DNA from: CAVUOA01 sp963742955
GTDB taxonomy: Bacteria; Bacteroidota; Ignavibacteria; Tepidaquicellales; OLB5
Direction: 5' to 3'
Length of the DNA stretch: 64,000 nt
NCBI GenBank assembly: GCA_963742955.1
Contig: CAVUOA010000008.1
Coordinates: 930,001-994,000 of the forward strand
Shown: positions 43,447 through 50,532 of the stretch, in pieces
Layout: every line of letters begins with the position of its first letter
How positions within the stretch are numbered: the first letter of the stretch is position 1
Notes under the pieces: generated by a model
What the model was told of the DNA's origin: nothing
Seen by the model: only the letters and a program-made list of their open reading frames with translations
Databases searched by the model: none
Made by a program: the position numbers and the translations under genes

Positions 43447-44931
43447 ATGAAAGCACTGTTAATATATCCGCGGTACCCCGATACATTCTGGAGTTACAAA
43501 CATGCGCTCCCATTTATACATAAAAAAGCATCGCTTCCCCCGTTAGGATTATTGACAGTATCTTCTTTGCTTCCAGCAGTATGGGAAAAGAAACTTATTG
43601 ACTTAAATGTAAGTGAGCTGAAAGATGATGATATCCGCAGTGCAGATATAGTGCTAATCAGTGCAATGATTGTTCAGATAAATTCTGTTAAAGAAATAAT
43701 AAAAAAGATTAAGCTTTTTGGGAAATTTATTGTTGCTGGAGGGCCCCTGTTTTCAGCTTTGTATAAAGATTTTCCGGATGTAGATTGTTTTGTGCTAAAC
43801 GAAGGAGAGATAACCATACCGTTATTTTTAAAAGATATTGAAAACGGTAAGGTTAAACACATTTATAAATCAGCGGAAAAACCCGATATAACTAAAACTC
43901 CTATTCCTGACTGGTCACTTATCAATATCAATGATTATGCTTCGATGTCCGTCCAGGTATCGCGCGGATGTCCTTATTCGTGTGATTTTTGTGATATTAT
44001 TGTAATGAACGGACGCATTCCAAGGGTAAAAGATGTGAGCCAGGTTATAGCTGAATTAGATGCTATTTATAACACAGGATGGCGAAGCAGTGTTTTTGTA
44101 GTGGACGATAATTTTATCGGTAACAGGAAAAAAGTCAAATTGATACTTGAAGAGATAGCTCAAAATGGATGGAAAAGCATAACAGTCCGTTCATGCTTAT
44201 CGACAGAGGCTTCAATAACCGTTGCGGATGATATTGAAATTGTTAACCTGTTAAAGAAATCGAATTTCAATGGACTTTTTGTTGGTATTGAAACTCCGGA
44301 AGAAGAGTCTCTTAAATCCTGCGGTAAATATCAGAATACGAAAAAAGACCTTAAAGAAAAAGTAAAGTTCCTGCAGCGCAATGGTTTGGAAGTTAAAGGG
44401 GGATTTATAATTGGTTTTGATACTGATACGTTAATCACTTTTCAAAAAATGACAGACTTCATTCAGAACAGCGGAATAGTAACTGCAATGGTTGGATTAC
44501 TGCATGCCCTGCCGAAGACAAAATTGTATAAAAAATTAGAAAAAGAAGGCCGAATACTAAATTCGGCATCCGGGAACAATACTGATTCCACTCTGAATTT
44601 CATACCGGTGATGAATAAAGAAATATTGATAAACGGATATAAAAAAGTTCTTGATTCTGTTTATAAACCCCAAAATTATTACAATAGAATAATTATTTAT
44701 TTAAACGAGTACAAAGAATTTGCAAAAGGTTCAAAGCTCTCATTTAGCCTTAAGGTAAACGCAATTTCAAAATCGATATGGCAAATGGGTGTGATTGATA
44801 ATGGAAAACTATATTTTTGGAAAATGATATTCTGGACCCTCCTGCACAAACCAAAATTGATATCGGAAGCAATTACTCAATCAATATACGGCTATCATTA
44901 CAGAGCAGTTTTGTTAGGCAAAAGCGGTTAA
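43447..44931 (+). CDS. B12-binding-domain radical SAM protein (DUF4070-type)
   Basis: A 494-residue protein. The N-terminal 140 residues form a cobalamin-binding Rossmann-like domain, without the DxHxxG motif. The radical SAM core follows, with CPYSCDFC at about residue 175 binding the iron-sulfur cluster. Later segments FVGIETPEEESL and FIIGFDTDT are typical of this class, and the C-terminal 130 residues match the DUF4070 type. Relatives modify lipids or pigments (HpnJ- or BchE-like chemistry), but the substrate here cannot be told. It is preceded by a regulon promoter and an AGAAAGG site, and lies between the two response-regulator paralogues. Confidence 0.88.
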   Translation: MKALLIYPRYPDTFWSYKHALPFIHKKASLPPLGLLTVSSLLPAVWEKKLIDLNVSELKDDDIRSADIVLISAMIVQINSVKEIIKKIKLFGKFIVAGGPLFSALYKDFPDVDCFVLNEGEITIPLFLKDIENGKVKHIYKSAEKPDITKTPIPDWSLININDYASMSVQVSRGCPYSCDFCDIIVMNGRIPRVKDVSQVIAELDAIYNTGWRSSVFVVDDNFIGNRKKVKLILEEIAQNGWKSITVRSCLSTEASITVADDIEIVNLLKKSNFNGLFVGIETPEEESLKSCGKYQNTKKDLKEKVKFLQRNGLEVKGGFIIGFDTDTLITFQKMTDFIQNSGIVTAMVGLLHALPKTKLYKKLEKEGRILNSASGNNTDSTLNFIPVMNKEILINGYKKVLDSVYKPQNYYNRIIIYLNEYKEFAKGSKLSFSLKVNAISKSIWQMGVIDNGKLYFWKMIFWTLLHKPKLISEAITQSIYGYHYRAVLLGKSG

Positions 44932-45015
44932 CAGGACTGACTTGAACCATTATATTCTCATTTCAAATGCCGAACATTAATTCACATATTGAATTCCTGT
45001 CCCTATTATTTATTC

Positions 45016-45025
45016 GGGGGGGGGG
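45016..45025 (+). repeat. Run of ten G in an AT-rich spacer
   Basis: Ten consecutive G bases lie 27 bases upstream of the -35 of the second response-regulator gene. Such tracts slip easily during replication and can tune promoter strength. The surrounding spacer (44932-45162) has no gene. Confidence 0.8.
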
Positions 45026-45051
45026 AGTGTAAATATTTATGATACAGACGC

Positions 45052-45080
45052 TTGATTATTAAAACACGATAATTTATATT
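45052..45080 (+). promoter_or_regulatory. Sigma-70-like promoter of response regulator 2
   Basis: TTGATT (45052-45057), 17-bp spacer, TATATT (45075-45080), about 80 bases before the ATG at 45163. It lacks the GTAGTTCC box of the regulon promoters. Confidence 0.6.
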
Positions 45081-45162
45081 TTATTTCCGGCAATTCATGG
45101 TTTCATTTGACTGGATTACAACACGTTAAATCAGTTAATTTTGTAATTATTTGGAAATAATT

Positions 45163-45843
45163 ATGAAACAAATCGGTTTAGTATTAATTGAAGATAACAG
45201 GCTTCTGCGCGAAGGAATAAATGCAATGCTCAAGAAAGAGCCTGATATTAACGTATTGGCAGTATTTGATGATGGGAATATTGTCGCAGATAAAATCAGG
45301 AAACTGAAAGCTAACGTTGTGCTGCTTGACCTGGGGTTAGCAAATCATGATAGTCTTGAACTTGTAAAATCTTTAAAAGATGGAAATCAAGATTTGAATG
45401 TTATCGCTATGGACCTTGTCCCAATCCAGGAAGATATTCTGCTGTTTGTTGAAGCAGGGGTATCGGGGTTTATTGTTAAAGATGCATCTATTGCTGAATT
45501 TACCAAAACGATACGTTCTGTTGCCGGCGGAGAGAAAGTATTACCGCCTACCTTAGCGGGGTCACTCTTCTCCCAGATTATGGATTACGGCATCAGCGAG
45601 CTGGGTCCTTCAAAGGTTATAGAATCAGTAAGAATGACAAAACGCGAACGTGAGATTGTGGAATTAATAGCTGAGGGGTTAACCAATAAAGAAATAGCAA
45701 ACAGGCTTAATCTTTCAATTCATACCGTAAAAAGCCATGTTCATAATATACTTGAAAAAATGGCTTTGAATTCGAGAGTCCAAATTGCAATTCATGCTCA
45801 TGCAGCCGACGAATCCAATCCGGATAATAAAAAGACCAGCTAG
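45163..45843 (+). CDS. NarL/FixJ-type response regulator (paralogue 2)
   Basis: About 226 residues, very similar to 42518-43195 over the whole length, with the same unusual IAMDLVPIQED switch segment, the DLGL phospho-acceptor and the LuxR-type helix-turn-helix (KREREIVELIAEGLTNKEI). An upstream TTG at 45151 is possible, but the ATG at 45163 gives the paralogue's start. Divergence is highest at residues 27-47 of the receiver and at the C-terminal tail, while the DNA-reading helix is almost unchanged, so both probably bind the same sites. No kinase is adjacent. Confidence 0.9.
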   Translation: MKQIGLVLIEDNRLLREGINAMLKKEPDINVLAVFDDGNIVADKIRKLKANVVLLDLGLANHDSLELVKSLKDGNQDLNVIAMDLVPIQEDILLFVEAGVSGFIVKDASIAEFTKTIRSVAGGEKVLPPTLAGSLFSQIMDYGISELGPSKVIESVRMTKREREIVELIAEGLTNKEIANRLNLSIHTVKSHVHNILEKMALNSRVQIAIHAHAADESNPDNKKTS

Positions 45844-45844
45844 T

Positions 45845-45893
45845 CCTGTTTAATTATTCTTAATCCCCGACTAAAATTAACCGGGGTAACAGG
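45845..45893. terminator. Hairpin between convergent genes
   Basis: CCTGTT (45845-45850) pairs with AACAGG (45888-45893), and inside it CCCCG (45865-45869) with CGGGG (45882-45886), followed by an A/T-rich run. It lies between the response regulator and the convergent gene at 45906 and may serve both. Confidence 0.55.
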
Positions 45894-45905
45894 TAAAAAA
45901 TAAAT

Positions 45906-46808
45906 TCAAAAACTCTTTTTAACTTTGCTCATTTGGTTCATCATTGCTGTGTACAGCCTGTCACCTTCTTCTCTTAACGGGCGCGATTGTTCTGTTTCAT
46001 TAACTGATTTTTCAGATATCAATTGACGGATGAAAGCAATACGTTTGCTCATCCACTCGCTTATCATTCTTTTTAATTCCATAACTCCTCCATTTTTATT
46101 TTCTGCCGTATACTTTAAGCTTATGAACTGCTTGTTAACTGATTCCAGGTTTCTCCCGTAATCGCTTTTTGAGCTTAGAGGAGCTGACTTTGCTGACTGG
46201 TAAAGGTTTTCAAAACCTGAAACAGAGTTGGCTGCGTCTGAGACGTATTTTTTTGAGAGTTCTAAATCAGCTTGTTTTTTGGGGTCCGGAGGCTCTACAA
46301 CCTTCTTGGGTGTTCCGGTAAACTCCTTTTTTATAATAACAGTATCTTTGTTATTACTCAATGTCCCTGTCTGCGGTAATTCATTTCCTGTGCTCACCTC
46401 ATTTAGTTTTTCGAGCATAAGTCTGGCATCATTATAATATTCGTCATCGGAATTTACCTTTGATAAAAATACAAATGCTTCCTGCTCCCTTCCCTTGTTG
46501 AATGATGTTAGTCCGTTTATATAATTTATTTTAGACTGTGCATTACTGAAATCTTTATTGTCCGGGTCAACCTTTTGAAATTCATATAATGCTTCGGTAT
46601 ACTTCCTATCTTTGTAAAAATTGACTCCTTTTTCATAATCGGACTCTCTCAGATAGAAGTATCCGGCAATTATTACTGTTATAATAACCAGTAAAAGAAA
46701 AACGCTGATTATTGCTTTTAAATTATTCTTGTTCGCTTTTCTGCTTTGAATATCCTCTTCTTCTTTCTTGTTTGAAATTTCCCTGTTACTTCCTGTTCCT
46801 TCATCCAT
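45906..46808 (-). CDS. Single-pass membrane protein with TPR-like outer domain
   Basis: A 300-residue protein: a charged cytoplasmic N-terminus of about 30 residues, one transmembrane helix (AIISVFLLLVIITVIIAGYF), then helical pairs resembling TPR units (YEKGVNFYKDRKYTEALYEFQKVDPDNKDF, with a second at about 90-130). A linker rich in Pro, Lys and Thr leads to a helical C-terminus. It is probably anchored in the inner membrane facing the periplasm. It is upstream of nothing in its direction and downstream of the cytochrome gene (44-base gap), so it may share that transcript. No specific function is recognised. Confidence 0.7.
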   Translation of the reverse strand: MDEGTGSNREISNKKEEEDIQSRKANKNNLKAIISVFLLLVIITVIIAGYFYLRESDYEKGVNFYKDRKYTEALYEFQKVDPDNKDFSNAQSKINYINGLTSFNKGREQEAFVFLSKVNSDDEYYNDARLMLEKLNEVSTGNELPQTGTLSNNKDTVIIKKEFTGTPKKVVEPPDPKKQADLELSKKYVSDAANSVSGFENLYQSAKSAPLSSKSDYGRNLESVNKQFISLKYTAENKNGGVMELKRMISEWMSKRIAFIRQLISEKSVNETEQSRPLREEGDRLYTAMMNQMSKVKKSF

Positions 46809-46852
46809 GATTATCCTCGTTTTAAAAATTTACTAAAAAAGTGTTCCTTGGC

Positions 46853-47431
46853 TTATTTTGATAAATTCGGGTCTGTATGTTTTATCTTTGCCCAATATTC
46901 ATCGTAATCAAAGCTTTTGAATGTAGGACTGTCAGAATTATGGCAGGTCTTACAAAACTCTGCTCCGTTATCCGGAATAACCAAACCATTGGCAATTGCC
47001 TGCTGTTTATCTTTCATTATAGATATTCTTTTGTATTCTGAACCGGGACCATGGCAGGATTCGCATTGAACACCCTGGGTTTTATCGAATGTATCACTAA
47101 GTTCTTCAGGGTCAATATCTTTGCCCAATACATGACATTTTATACATAGAGGGGTCTCAGCCGCGGATGTGGAGAATCCTTTATCTTTGGCAATCTGGTC
47201 AGCCTCAGGGGTTTGTAATGTCAGGAATGCCTGTGAGTGCTTTGAATCCTGCCAGATTTCAAGCTGCTTACCTTTGCTGTCTCCTTTATGGCATGTGGCT
47301 GCACAACTTTTTACCCCTGTATATTTGAAATATGGGCTTGACAGCTTATTGGTTAAGCCTGCATTTCCAACAATAAACATTGCACAGAAAATGATTGCAA
47401 TTACCGGGGGGATGTACTTTTCTTTTTTCAT
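46853..47431 (-). CDS. Tetraheme c-type cytochrome (c554-like)
   Basis: A 192-residue protein with an N-terminal signal/anchor helix and four heme-binding motifs in order: CAATCH, CIKCH, CESCH and CKTCH. The first has three residues between the cysteines (CX3CH) and is a variant; the others are CXXCH. The intervening pattern (GVQCESCHGPGSEYKRISIM, GAEFCKTCHNSDSPTFK) matches small cytochrome c554-type proteins. It is located in the periplasm and probably takes part in electron transfer. The gene is divergent from the regulon gene at 47611, with a 180-bp shared spacer. Confidence 0.88.
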   Translation of the reverse strand: MKKEKYIPPVIAIIFCAMFIVGNAGLTNKLSSPYFKYTGVKSCAATCHKGDSKGKQLEIWQDSKHSQAFLTLQTPEADQIAKDKGFSTSAAETPLCIKCHVLGKDIDPEELSDTFDKTQGVQCESCHGPGSEYKRISIMKDKQQAIANGLVIPDNGAEFCKTCHNSDSPTFKSFDYDEYWAKIKHTDPNLSK

Positions 47432-47511
47432 GATTTATTTTACTTAAGTGTATCTCAATCTAGGAAATTGCAATACAAAATTGAATAGTTCCTTAGAGTG
47501 AAAAAAGAATT

Positions 47512-47566
47512 AATTCCTTTTTCAATCCTTTGTATAATTGTGATACTCTTTATCCTTTTGTAGGTT
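47512..47566 (+). promoter_or_regulatory. Regulon promoter c
   Basis: AATTCC, TTTTTCAATCCTTTG and TATAA lead into TTGTGA (47538-47543), 17-bp spacer, TAGGTT (47561-47566). The 20-base distance from the TTCC box to the -35 is kept, although the left half (GTAG) is altered to TTAA. Confidence 0.65.
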
Positions 47567-47610
47567 TGTTTATAAATAACAGTTTTTATTTGAAACAAAC
47601 TCAAAACATC

Positions 47611-48144
47611 ATGAAACATTTAACAATTATCATTACACTGTTTCTTATTTTGCTTGCACCGTGTATTAAGACATTTTCTTCCGAAAATCCTACGCCAAAA
47701 AAAGTGTTCACAAACGAAGATATAAAGAAACTTGCCGATGCTTATGTTGAAAATAATCTCGGTCTTAAAAATCCGGCAATAGTTGATGTCGACGGAGACG
47801 GTGATTTTGATATTCTAATTTTCAAAGATGGTAATGTAGAGTATTATAAAAATACCGGAACATTGGAAAAACCGTTCTTTGTTGCGGAGAATATGAAATA
47901 TGATAAATACACTACCGCTGCATTTATTGACATCTCTCTTCCATACCCGGTGTTTTTTGCAGATAAGAATGGTGACGGCAAACCCGATATGTTTGTGGTC
48001 AAAGACAAAATATATGACAGCCAGCAGCAGAGAAATGAATATAAAGTTTTATATGCCCAAAATGCGCTGGGACTGGATACCGGTGTACTTGTAACAATTG
48101 TTCTTGTGCTCCTCATTGTAGTGCTTGTTATCATTATTCTCTAA
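47611..48144 (+). CDS. Secreted calcium-loop (VCBS/FG-GAP-like) protein with C-terminal membrane anchor
   Basis: About 177 residues from the ATG at 47611 (MKHLTIIITLF), which starts a signal peptide. Two calcium-loop segments follow, DVDGDGDFDILIFKDGNVEY and DKNGDGKPDMFVVKD, of the FG-GAP/VCBS type found in beta-propellers. The protein ends with a hydrophobic helix (GVLVTIVLVLLIVVLVIIIL), so it is anchored at its C-terminus. A longer frame reaching 47530 would overlap the promoter and is rejected. The gene is controlled by a regulon promoter about 45 bases upstream. Ligand and function are unknown. Confidence 0.75.
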   Translation: MKHLTIIITLFLILLAPCIKTFSSENPTPKKVFTNEDIKKLADAYVENNLGLKNPAIVDVDGDGDFDILIFKDGNVEYYKNTGTLEKPFFVAENMKYDKYTTAAFIDISLPYPVFFADKNGDGKPDMFVVKDKIYDSQQQRNEYKVLYAQNALGLDTGVLVTIVLVLLIVVLVIIIL

Positions 48145-48242
48145 TGAAAGTTTTTCGGAATAGACCGTAGCATAAGGCAATAACACATACGGCCTAAAAA
48201 AATATTAATTCTATAAATAATTAATTAAGAAATGGGGGCAAA

Positions 48243-48425
48243 TTGTCTATCTTAACAATAATTATCACGCTAATCGTAGTTGGGTTTGTTTTATGGCTGA
48301 TTAATTACATTCCTATGCAGGCAACTATGAAAAAAATTGTCAATGCAATAGTTGTTATTGTAGTTGTGGTGTGGTTATTCAAGATTTTTGGATTGTGGGC
48401 ATATTTAACAAATATTACAGTTTAA
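48243..48425 (+). CDS. Thivi_2564-family small membrane protein
   Basis: 60 residues, from a TTG start with a GGGGG ribosome site 6 bases upstream. Two transmembrane helices flank a short IPMQATMKKIVN loop, and the second reads AIVVIVVVVWLFKIFGLW. This pattern (LWLIN.YIPM...K.I.N.VVVI...WL...FG) is that of the small Thivi_2564 membrane-protein family, which has no known function. It lies 100 bases after the previous regulon gene and may share its transcript. The 48426-48549 stretch after it has an open frame but no recognisable gene. Confidence 0.7.
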   Translation: MSILTIIITLIVVGFVLWLINYIPMQATMKKIVNAIVVIVVVVWLFKIFGLWAYLTNITV

Positions 48426-48549
48426 ATAGTCTTCGGCATTAAATCCAGGAATCAATGCAGCAGGGGAGAATTTATTTACTACGCCGCCTAATCGGGTTAC
48501 ACCTGCAAATAATACAACGGAAATCTTTAAAATGGGAGCTGTTCCTAAG

Positions 48550-48615
48550 CCTATAGGTGTAGTTCCCTTTTCATCCCTTTGTGTAATTGACCGGTCTTAA
48601 ATCTATCCTTACCTT
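48550..48615 (+). promoter_or_regulatory. Regulon promoter d
   Basis: TATAGGTGTAGTTCC and CTTTTCATCCCTTTG precede GTGTAA and TTGACC (48587-48592), then 17 bp and TACCTT (48610-48615). The 20-base box-to-minus-35 distance is kept. The gene starts at 48675. Confidence 0.8.
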
Positions 48616-48674
48616 AATATCAAGATAATTCACCAACTTAAATACCGATAAGTGTTTTTTAATACTGAGACAGA

Positions 48675-49385
48675 ATGTTCAAACAAATTGTTAAATATTC
48701 CCTTCTTTTTATAATTCCAATAAATTTATTTTTTGCTCAGGAGAGCAGGATTAAAAAGAATTACCCTGATAACAATACAAATAATGATAAGACCGAATAC
48801 CGCATTTATCAAAATTTGGGAAGAAATAGTATCACCACCGGCACAAAGAAAATTGAGAAAAAGGTTACTATGGACGAAAATGGTAACCTGCTAATATCCG
48901 TATTAAAAGGCAATCTTAACTTTTATAAGGATGCAAGGAAACCCCTTTTTTTTAATTTCTTCAGTTCCAATTCTTCAGGGAGTTCTCACCAAAGACCGGA
49001 AAAGAATTTAATAACATCATTCTCGGAAAATATTGAGGTCGGGCTCATTGGCGGAAAGTATGGAGTAATAAGTTTCATACCAAAACTCAGTATTGAACCT
49101 GTAGAGTTCATCAGTATATCTGCAAATCAAAATGTTAGGTACCTGATTCCAATAAAAACCGCCAGCCGGTATTTGCCATTATTGGTTGTCCAAAGCGCAT
49201 ATATTTTAGGAATTGATAATTTTATGAACCTAATGTTTAAAACCCAAACGATAACTCAGAGTATTACCGGTTTTATTGCAAAAAATTTTGTTTCAGCATT
49301 TATAGGCACTTTTATAGATAATAACAGCAAGTATAAAACATATTCTTTAACAAGTTATCAATACTCTATAAAAATAAGATTGTAG
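48675..49385 (+). CDS. Secreted protein of unknown function under regulon control
   Basis: A 236-residue protein with a Sec signal peptide (MFKQIVKYSLLFIIPINLFFAQ). An Asn/Lys-rich segment is followed by a Ser-rich linker (SSNSSGSSHQRPEK) and a C-terminal half of alternating polar and hydrophobic residues ending SYQYSIKIRL, an aromatic/hydrophobic end that could fit an outer-membrane beta-barrel or peripheral protein. I do not recognise the family. It is the only gene behind regulon promoter d and is followed by promoter e. Confidence 0.6.
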   Translation: MFKQIVKYSLLFIIPINLFFAQESRIKKNYPDNNTNNDKTEYRIYQNLGRNSITTGTKKIEKKVTMDENGNLLISVLKGNLNFYKDARKPLFFNFFSSNSSGSSHQRPEKNLITSFSENIEVGLIGGKYGVISFIPKLSIEPVEFISISANQNVRYLIPIKTASRYLPLLVVQSAYILGIDNFMNLMFKTQTITQSITGFIAKNFVSAFIGTFIDNNSKYKTYSLTSYQYSIKIRL

Positions 49386-49410
49386 AAAAGGAATATCTAT
49401 TTACATTCTA

Positions 49411-49478
49411 AGCCAATAGGTGTAGTTCCTTTTTCATCCCTTTGTGTAATTGACAAATCTTTTATCTCTATGTAGCTT
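49411..49478 (+). promoter_or_regulatory. Regulon promoter e
   Basis: AATAGGTGTAGTTCC and TTTTTCATCCCTTTG precede GTGTAA and TTGACA (49450-49455), 17 bp, TAGCTT (49473-49478). It matches promoter d almost exactly over 40 bases. The gene starts 36 bases after the -10. Confidence 0.85.
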
Positions 49479-49513
49479 AATTGTAATCCTAAAAATTAAA
49501 TGAAAGAAAAAAA

Positions 49514-50326
49514 ATGAAAAAAGTTAAATTAATAACCGCACTTCTGGCATTGTGCTTAACGCTAACAGGGAGTATTTATTCACAATCGAGAGGTATCAGC
49601 GTATCAGATAAATATGATAATGCTATCTATTTATCTCAGTCAACACCCGGTGTTATGATACCCGGTCAAAGCTACGGTGTTTCTGTTACAATGAAAAATA
49701 CAGGGCACAGTGTTTGGAATCAGGGAAATTACAGTCTCAAATTGGTGAATCTTACCGAATCTCTTGCCAAAACCTGGTCCGTCAGCAGTGTTGATGTAAA
49801 CTCAACGGTCAGCACAGGAAACGAGATTGTTTTTAATTTCAATGTAACAGCGCCAATGACTGAAGGCAGTTACAATATGCAGTGGCAGATGGCAAACGGA
49901 AATGCTTTCTTCGGTGAGCCGAGTATGACGGTCCCTATAAGGGTTTCAGGTCCTGATTCCAAAGAAGATGAATCCAGTTATATAGAAAACAATGCCCAAT
50001 TCATTTCCCAGGATGTTAAGTCTGAAATGGAAACAGGTCAGACTTATGATGTAATTGTAACAATGAAAAACTCGGGAAGCACAACGTGGAAAACCGGTGA
50101 ATTTAAGCTTAAAGTTTCAACCAAAGGAGCAGATAATACACAGAATGCATGGGAAGTAGCAAATGTTGAGCTTTCGAATGATATTCTGGCAGGCTCGGAA
50201 GTAACTTTCAGTTTTAAAGTAACCGCGCCGAATAATTCAGGTGTTTATAATCTTCAGTGCCAGCTTGTCAAGGATGGAACATTTTTTGGCCAGCCTACTA
50301 CAAACGTAGTTATTAATGTAGATTAG
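49514..50326 (+). CDS. Secreted protein with two NBR1-like Ig domains
   Basis: A 270-residue protein with a signal peptide (ending SIYSQ), then two tandem Ig-like domains at about 35-145 and 160-270. Each has the pattern 'V..GQ.Y.V.VTMKN.G...W..G.(Y/F).LK', followed by 'G.Y..Q.Q...' and 'FFG.P'. This is the signature of the central Ig-like domain of NBR1 and related bacterial proteins, which bind other proteins or carbohydrates. There is no T9SS tail or membrane anchor, so it is probably periplasmic or released. It stands alone between regulon promoter e and a strong terminator. Confidence 0.75.
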   Translation: MKKVKLITALLALCLTLTGSIYSQSRGISVSDKYDNAIYLSQSTPGVMIPGQSYGVSVTMKNTGHSVWNQGNYSLKLVNLTESLAKTWSVSSVDVNSTVSTGNEIVFNFNVTAPMTEGSYNMQWQMANGNAFFGEPSMTVPIRVSGPDSKEDESSYIENNAQFISQDVKSEMETGQTYDVIVTMKNSGSTTWKTGEFKLKVSTKGADNTQNAWEVANVELSNDILAGSEVTFSFKVTAPNNSGVYNLQCQLVKDGTFFGQPTTNVVINVD

Positions 50327-50350
50327 AAATGTAAATAATCTTTTCATGAA

Positions 50351-50383
50351 AAGTTATCCCGGGCAGCCGGGATAACTTTTTTT
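50351..50383 (+). terminator. Rho-independent terminator after the NBR1-like gene
   Basis: AAGTTATCCCGG (50351-50362) pairs with CCGGGATAACTT (50367-50378) around GCAG, followed by a run of T. A 12-bp stem with a 4-base loop makes this a strong terminator. Confidence 0.92.
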
Positions 50384-50423
50384 ATAGCCCAAATAAAAAA
50401 AGCATATTTTTTAAATTTCTCAT

Positions 50424-50489
50424 CCAAAAGATTTAGTCCTCTTTTCATCCCTTTGTATAATTGACATACCTCTAATCTCTTTGTAGTTT
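50424..50489 (+). promoter_or_regulatory. Regulon promoter f
   Basis: AAAAGATTTAGTCCT and CTTTTCATCCCTTTG precede TATAA and TTGACA (50461-50466), 17 bp, TAGTTT (50484-50489). The box is slightly altered (TTTAGTCC) but the spacing is unchanged. Confidence 0.8.
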
Positions 50490-50532
50490 AATCTTAGTAA
50501 AATTTCGTAATTAATTTATAAAGGTGAATATA

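Noticed and set aside
48426..48600. An open frame (NPGINAAGENLFTTPPNRVTP) leading into promoter d
   Set aside because: No start codon and no known family. It may be the end of a lost gene, but the evidence is too thin to list.
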